Origin: Ichthyophonus hoferi
Taxonomy: Eukaryota; Opisthokonta; Ichthyosporea; Ichthyophonida; Ichthyophonidae
NCBI GenBank assembly: GCA_002751075.1
Contig: NAOQ01000718.1
Span: 9,627 to 31,105, forward strand
DNA length: 21,479 nt
Direction: 5' to 3'
Below are positions 11,101 to 20,100 of this stretch, piece after piece. A model generated the notes under the pieces. It was not told the DNA's origin, searched no databases, and saw nothing but the letters and a program-made list of their open reading frames with translations. Each line of letters opens with the position of its first letter. Position 1 is the stretch's first letter. A program made the translations under genes and the position numbers.

Positions 11101-14100
11101 GCCACCAAGAATTGCGGTACCTGTTGGGTTGCAGAATGAGGGAATAATGGTGGGGGGGGGAGTGGGTAACCAAAACTAAATTAAAAAGATTTAATAATAA
11201 TACCTACTACATCAAATCAAATCCTATCTGCACATATTCCCTTTGCTTCAGTTGACATAGAATATCACACGATCTAAATCTATCTCCTTCCAATATTCAC
11301 TTTCCTCCTTTCGCTACTCGGCTCATCCATCTACTATAATCATCTTTCAAGCAGATTATCCCCCTAAAGAATATTGCTTAACTTACCATCACTAGCAACA
11401 GTGCGATATGCAAAATTGACAGCAACTCTTCTATTAGCAATAACACGTACAGTGGCGCCACGACTATTATCCTTGCTAAGATTAGGTGTATTCGACTTGG
11501 CCCGAATAGAGTAGAAACCAGGATTAACGTTAGTAAATGTATAATGTCCAGTCTGATTAACTCTCTGAGTTTGAACAACTTGATTTGTCCCTATTAAAGA
11601 AAGACTAACTGTTGCTCTAATTATTCCTTTCTCAAAGTTGGTGTCAGGATGACCATTCTTATTGGAGTCAACAAAGATGAGACCCATAATGGTGCCACCT
11701 GGAAAGTGGAGAAAGACATAGTGCACATAAGATAAGGTTATACCTGTATAAACAGATATGTGACTGATGAGAGTAGTTGATATTATTGATAAATGAAATT
11801 GAAGAATAAAATGAGATATAAAATAATAATAATAAACAATGTAAAGAAACTATTATTGGCCTACAAGTAAAATTATATATATTCATATATTAAAAAGAAT
11901 GACAGATTTTAAAAAGCACAAATGATTGGGCAACCAAATACACCAATCCGTACCCAATGGTTCAAAAATAAAGTCGGCCATCTGGGGCACATCACCCTCC
12001 TCAAGAAAAAGTTCGACTGGGTCTGGGATAAAAGCCTCATCATTGTCCTGCTTAGGGGTGATTGAAACTGTGTATGCATCGGACTCTAGATTGTAAAAGC
12101 AATACCTTCCATTGGCATCAGTGTTTGCTCTGTCAACTTCTGAACCAAAACTTTCCGTCAAGATCACTAAACTATCCATCGTGGGCTCATCGGCAGCATC
12201 AAACTTTCCGTTACCATTCTGGTCAACATACGCGTTACCACAGATAGTACCTGAATAAAGGAAGTGGATAGTGCGGATGAGTTTAGAGAGGCATATTTAA
12301 TTATGGTATGAAGGCATTGAAATGTGATAAAAAGCAAATTGAGTCTAAATAACTTTAGGAATCATATGGGAAATGCATGAAAGAAAAATGTGATTTTGTT
12401 AAACACGACAGAAAGCTCTTATTATAATACGACTGAATCAAAAGGGTACAGATGTGGAGCATTAATTAACATAACAGAGAAATTGTTGTTACTTCAGGTT
12501 TTGTTTTAGTCCTCTTTGGATTTTTAGCGACAACATACTCCATGCCATTACCTTATTAAAAATCAAGAAGTATAATGGCTTCGCATTTGGTTGTCTATTT
12601 TTTTATACTTAACGAAGTAATAAAACCTTGTCTATTGATATTTAGAGACAGGGAATTGGTTTTCTGATTTAAATTGTTTATTGAAGCAGATTTCTGTGTA
12701 CCTATAATATGGGTTTAAACGTTCGGGCAGGCACAGTGGTGTATTAGAAGAAATGTTCTAAGATAAATGTACAAATATTTTTTAAAAAAATAAAAACATT
12801 TAAGGAACTACTAAACACCATAGATTTATCAATAGAAAAAAAGAACAAAAATAGTTGGGGCAACTGACATTATAACCGTCATTATATATAGAGTAATATT
12901 TGAATAAATGAAATGATTCTCATACTAAAAGTGTAAACCATGGTTCATTATTTTTTAAAACCTGATTTCATTGCATACTTTACACCTTGATGTTTTTTAT
13001 AATGATACTTATTTTCTAATCAATTATTGCCACAACTGTTAAATAGGTAGCATCGCATAGCATTTGTTTTAGCCAGCATTATCAAAAGCAGGCTTCTTCC
13101 TTTTTTGATTCAAAGTATTCCCTTGTGAAAAGCATTATATGTTTATATATCTGTAAACATTCCATGCATCTGTGCGTTTCAGATTTGGGTAAAAAGGTAA
13201 TAGGGCATGTATGGGGCTACTGTCCTTTAAGACAAAAATATTTGGAGATTAATGGAAATGTTAGAAATAATCAGTACCTCCATTACTAGATGGGAATGGG
13301 GCTATCTCCGTTGTAGGTGTTGAAATACCTAAAAGCCCCATCAATGATGATTAATGCTATAAGAATAAAATCAGTTGTTGACTCCTTACTACTTTGACAT
13401 ACAATGTAGATTAATATTACGTATATTGGCCCTACTTCTAATAAAATATAAAGCAATATATATATTGCAACTATATTCACAACGTAAATGCATTACAATA
13501 ATAATTAACATTTATGAAATATATAATATATTACTGATAGGAAATATTCCACTGTATTGAAGAATATGACGAAAAATATGCTATATACATGTGTGTACAA
13601 GTTAACTCTTGCTATATACATAAGTATATTTGACAACTTTAACAAAGATATGGTTCATGAATGGAATAGTTCGCTGTGTAGTTTAATAAGATAAGCACAT
13701 AATATATCTATATATATATTATAGAGATAGAACCCATTTAAGTATGCATATGCCTGCAACTATGCGTACACAAGATGATGCATAAATTGCATGGTAATTA
13801 TATACTTTTAAAATTATAAAACAAAAAATAAAAGGGATAAAGATAATTTCACCTGTCACGCTGGAAATAACTGCAGTGGTCGTATACGTGATGACTGAGC
13901 TGACGGCTGCGGTTGGCGCAACTTCAAAAATTATGTATGATTGATCATTATTAGTGTTTGAACATGAACAATAGTCTGGTATTAATGTGGACTTTTTCAC
14001 ACTTACAAGTATAATTAAAAAGAGAAAACAAAGGAAATTGTACCTGTAATGCTAGAAATGACAGTAATGGGTGTGTAAATAATAGATGTTCTAGTTGCCG

Positions 14101-17100
14101 GGGTTGGACTCGCGATAAAGGAAAGACAAAATTATTATTAATACAGTTTTATAAAGAATAGTTTGGTATTAATGTTAAGGCTTATATTTCATTCAAAAGC
14201 ATGGGGAAAAGAAGGCAACGAAAGGAATTGTACCTGTAATGATAGTGCTAGAGATAACAGTAGTTGGGGTATAAATAATGGTTGTTCTAGTAGTTGGGGT
14301 GTAAATGTTGGTTGTTCTAGTAGTTGGGGTATAAATGCTGGTTGTTCTGGTAGTTGGGGTATAAATGCTGGTTGTTCTGATAGTTGGACTTGGACTTGCT
14401 GTAATGATAATACAAGATTATTATTCAGGTTTTGTTATAAAAATAGTCCAGTCTTCTTGTAACTGTTTTCATTCTGTATTGCAATGTACATTAATATGGA
14501 CCTTGACACAAGGGTGCCAATAATCTCTTTTAAAAAAGAGGTATAAGGAAAGAGATACAAGGTAGGGCGAGAAAAGGAAAAAAAGTTGTTTCACCTTTAT
14601 GTATATAGGAGGGAAATAGAAAGAGACATACTTTGGAAATTAAGTCTGAACTGCAAAATCACCTACCAATAATTACGCGAGATCCTTGAATATCTACTTC
14701 ACATAATGTGAGAATGCGACCTGTTCCCGGCAAACTAATTCTCACCTTTGAACCAGTTATTTTTTGACACTTCACCTCTCCATAACTACCTTCGGCTGGT
14801 GCTGGGGCTGGATTTGTATTGCATCGTTTGCCGTCAACCGTCACCTTTAAGGACCAACGGAATGAAGCTTAGATTATTTTTGGGCAAAGACATTAAAGTG
14901 CTTATATACAAAAGTGCATTCAAATGTAGTATATATATTGGGTGTAAATATTTAATATAATAATGCGATTAATAAGATAATCCTTCTCAAAGCAGCTCTA
15001 AAAATAGCAAATGAAAAATAAACCATTTTGTATTATAGTGTTTATATGCCAACAGACTGGTAAGGAAGGGAATATTTGAAAAATGGTAGATGGAATAATA
15101 TAACAAAAAGTGACAGTTATAAAGGCAAACCACGTGTACCAAGGTTTTTAAAAAATATGTGTAATGTGCTTTATACCAATAGATATAAAATTTTATAAAT
15201 GTACATATTAAGACCAATAGAAAAATAAAAGAACATTCAAATCGCAGAGAGGCACGTACAACCCAGCCTTTTAGCTCCGATCCAAATTCGTCTCTATTGT
15301 ACACCCTCACAGTAGTGATAGAATATTTTCTTCCAAGGTCAACCTCCCACCAGGGATTGTTTGATTTCTCCGTTCTTGTACATGTTTTACCTTGGAAGAA
15401 GTCTGGATTACGATTACAATCAGCGCCACGCTCCGAAACACCTCCATATGAAACACTACTTTGTGAGGTTTTCTTATTGCATTGAAGTGATGGCCACATT
15501 GGAGACGGAGCAATTACAGGTGTGGAAGCTGTAGATAGAAAATGTTGTTGTCTGGTTAATTATATATATATTGAAATGTGAGCAGTCATTTCTTTCTTGA
15601 GTAGATTAGTGGTTTGGAAGCCCAATTATTTAAAAGCAGCATTTTGCATCTACTGGTGTGCTTGTTTATTTCTGCGTCATAAATGAGTATATAAAAAAAA
15701 AAGACAACGCAAATATTTTTAGGCTTTGTATACAATCAGGTAGTACTAAGATAAAATGAAAAACAATAAAAAGCTTAGTTTGACCTCTGTGTGATTTGTC
15801 TGCATATATAACAAAATCAAACATGTCATTTAGACATACGTTATGTACACAATCAGATACTAATCTCTAAATAAATACTTATTTTTAATATGGAACAATA
15901 CTAAATTTAAAAGAAAATACGCTCTTTAGAAGTATTATTTTTTTAAGAGGATTAAGGAAAAAGGTTGTACATGTTCTCATCATTACTAATGGAAATTGAG
16001 GTATATATTAAAATTTTAAAATGAGTATATGCACTGGGGTAAATATGCCTTTTTACAAGAAATATGCGATGTAGAAAGCTGAATTTAATCCCAAATAATC
16101 TGCTGAGCAGAAAAAAGCAATTGAAATAAGCATAGATAAATGATAATAAAAAACAGATAAATACGCAAACGATGTGAAAGACGCAAATATTTACCAAGTC
16201 ATGTATATATGTGTAAGCTTAAATAGAAAAAATAAACCTATTAATTATAGTGCAAGATATACAAAAATAAATGTATACCTTTAACTCCTTCAATCTCCAC
16301 TTCACATATAGAAAGACTGCGTTGATTACCCGGAAGGGTAATACGAACAACCTTTCCTACAATGCTAGGACACATGATGTCAGCATACTTGCCGGAAGCT
16401 GGGGCTCTATTGGAAGCGGAACCACAGAGGAAACCATCAACAGTCACCTATTGGCAGAGAGAAAAAGATGGAGATTGAAGAGATGAAGAACAACAGAAGT
16501 AAGAAAGGCAGGGTAAAATATATATGTTATAAAAAAAGGTAGTTCACGAGAAGGGAGGATAATAATTTTTAAAGAAAGTGGCAGCGAAGTGTGGTCAGGC
16601 TGACGTGCAAGTTTCAAATCATGGCATTTTCTATTACTATTAAGTATAAGCAAATATTTAAATAAGGCAATTTGGACCTGAAGGACAATACAAGATATAA
16701 AATAAAGTAAAACCAAGATTAACATAAATGAGATATAAATAAGAGAAAATACCACAGAATAAAGAGTTTATTCTCAGGTAATATTGCGCACACACGTGTA
16801 TAATTTCGAACTCACGACTTACTTTGAAACCATCCAGTTTGGCGGGATCTTCAATCTTATTCCACACTCTTACGCGTGTAATCTTATAAAGACCCTGCAA
16901 ATCAGTTTCCCACCATGGGTTGTTTGTGGTCTTTGTTTGTGTGCACGTCCCGGCTTCTTCAAAAGGATTGCGATCGCAGTCAGTGCCTCTGTCAGATATC
17001 CCTTCACCCAATGTTGAACTTTGACTGGTAGCTTTCTTGCAAGCAATGTTTACCCATTCTGAAAAGAGTGAAAAAAACATTTGCATGAGTGTGTGCATAG

Positions 17101-20100
17101 TGGGAGTGTGGGTAAGTCAAAGGAAAAATAAAACATCAACAGTGGGTCAAGAGATATAGAAGATATGTAGACAATAGTACGCGGAAAAGAGATTGGTAAG
17201 AGGGACAGAAGAAGGAAATTGTATATTTATGTGACAAGTTGTACAATGATATCAGAAGAGAAAAAGAAACGTAAAGCAAAAAATAAAAAGTGCGGAATAT
17301 AATTATTAAAAACTAAAATAACACTGATTTGCCTTTGGGTTGTTATTTGTGGCCATATAGTGAAAGAATGGAAACAACTAAATGGATTAGGTGGGGATAA
17401 AAAAGCACAAGAATAGAAATATAAGTGGTGGTGGATAACAATGTAGCATCAAATTAGTGTTCCTTCAAGCTAGGGGCTGAGTTAATGTATGATCATATGC
17501 AAGTGATCTTTACATTAACAACACCGGATAAATTCAAATTTAGGCAAATATTATACACCCGAGTATTGACTGATATTACCATTAACCTAAGTGTAAATAT
17601 TGATAATGTTGGGCCGCCAGGCTAGGATGTAATGCACATAATGCTAATACTGGACCCTCTTAATTAGAATATTCGCATAACCCTTAATGGGGCAGGGAAC
17701 TATCTGACGAGCTATTGGATTGTTCTCACAGGTAGTGCAACTTTACTGTGTCTATTTTATTGAATAATCAGATTTAGGCAATCATTTCATTATAAATGAA
17801 AACATAAAATATCTTTTAATTTTAGTTTTCAGTTTTTAAATCATTGTGTAAATGAGGTCTATACTGACACAGGGGCCCTCAGATGCACAATAGTAAAGTC
17901 ACAATGTGCAATTGCTATTATTTGCCACTTTGTTATTAGATCATCATGACAGAAGTTTCCCAGTTGACAATCTAAACATACACTAAAAGATTTGGGATTC
18001 TACCCAAAAAGTTTCTAAATAAATATGCTTTAAATAAGACGGATAATGTGTGCATGCATATGTACCCTTACATAGTTTTACAAGGCCTTATATGCCCATT
18101 AATGTACCATCTTCAATAACAAGACAAATGACAACATATGTGAAATGTATTGGGTTAAGTTCTTATTAGTTTGCACAATAGCAAATAAAACGAAATGGAT
18201 AAAAGATATGAACACTTACCGGGTGGTGGTGGCGGCGGTGGAGTAGGAGGCTCTAAAAAACAAAAGCGCCCAATTAGACCCTGATCAACTACTGTATATT
18301 TTTTATCATATAGTTTTACGGAAACACACGCTTCCCTCTACTAACTACTCTCTGCTTTTCTCCACACACAGGACAATGAGATATCTGCATTTCCCACTAA
18401 TTTCTTCATAAGCCCTCCACGAGTATCACATTTTATATGGCTTTATTAGTTACTGCTTACATATATACATCATTTATTCCACCACTCCTACTCTAAATAC
18501 CTGTTGGTCTTCCGTCCACCTGTACTTCACACAGCGTCAGGACTTTGCGAGAGCCAGGAAGCTCAATGCGAACACGCTTGCCAACAAGATTGCATTTCAC
18601 ATCCATATAGCCACCCGGGGGTGGAGATTGGTTGGAAACAGGGCCACATATTTTATCGCCTACAAGAACCTGCATAGCAATTGCTTAGAACACTGGAAGG
18701 TAGTGAAAGTATTTACTAAATACTATTCTACTATTCAGATATGTAAACTTAAATATTAATATATTTTCTTTGAATATTTACGAAAACGTTTCTATATATG
18801 TTTCCCATACCTATAATAGTTGACCCCTCGCTTACAAAAACACATGCATGCAAATTGTCATGGCAGTAGGTCTATTTAGATACACTCCGGAAACAATTCA
18901 CATATTTATTCTTCCGCACATTTTGGTTTGTTGGATATTATAAAAATCTTTAGTTCATTCTATCCAATACATAAATAAGAGATTTACGCATATCTCCCTA
19001 TTTGCATTTTACCATCCGCCATGCCCCCTTGCCATTCTAATAATGTAAGTAGGTAAGGAAATAAGTAAGTAAGTATGTATGTATATATAAATGAATATAT
19101 GTGCATGTTGAAGTAAATTGGCCTTTTTATTTCATGCCAATATTATGCTTTCCTATGACTTTGAGCCCAAAGCTATTCTCTTTTACAAACCCATAAAAAT
19201 GCAAATATTTTTTTCACTTACTATCCAAAACTACAAATGCACACACCATTCTGAAAATCCACTTACTCTGAACCCATTCAATTGACCAGGTAAGTCAGTT
19301 TGTGCCCACACTCGAACGGTTTTAACTTGATACCAACCACCCAATTCCACGTTCCACCAAGGATCAGTGGAAGGTTTAGTCATAGAACATGAGCCCCCAA
19401 GAATATTGGGGCTCACATTGCAATCAACCGCCCGTGGTGCCAGAGCATTGTCCGCAGTTGAAGATTGAGTGGCCATCTTTCTGCAAATAACACTGTCGAT
19501 TGCTGGATGTTCAAGTGTGTATTGAAGATATGTTTGTAAGTAAAATATGGAATAGAAGATAATGAAATAATTGCATGTGGCAGCCGTGATAAAAAAAAAT
19601 GAATAAGAGTAAAAGAATTAGAAAATGGGTGCTTATATATGTATAATAGGGTGTATGTCTGCATATCCTAATTAAATATTTCATAATGTATGCATATACC
19701 TTCCCCTCTATGATTTTCATATTTGGTCTATCAACTGGTTAAAATAATTATCAAGTTTTCTAATCAGATACTGGTACTGATTTAGATCTATTGATTAAAA
19801 TGCATTTCATTAATTCATACATATAAGTACACAAATGGGTACAAACATGTACATTTTACAAAAATATATAGGAATCGGGACTATTTTATGTAAATAAAGA
19901 TGCTACTGGGATGTTTTACATATTTGAGAAGGAAATCATACGGGGAAAAAGGAACTAAGAGAAAGATCGATTTTGGTCTATCATATCATTGTGGGTTCTT
20001 CAGCGGATCTAAAAATGAATACTTAGACGAGAGTTCAACAGAGAAGGGTCACGTACGATCTGGTACAACATGAAATACATTTGCATCATCCCTTGTAGGA

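Noticed and set aside
5451-12250. Bacterial contamination or recent bacterial transfer, suggested by SdrD-B-like domains
   Set aside because: Each domain is a separate exon with GT-AG phase-1 introns and is fused to animal-type FTP and PAN modules. Codon and base use match the rest of the window.
14234-14398. CRISPR-like array of 30-bp repeats
   Set aside because: The repeats are directly adjacent without spacers, keep a reading frame, and sit between valid splice sites; they encode a Thr-rich decapeptide.
16444-16755. Hydrophobic 103-codon minus frame
   Set aside because: Lies wholly within the phase-0 intron of FTP domain 3; T-rich intron sequence.
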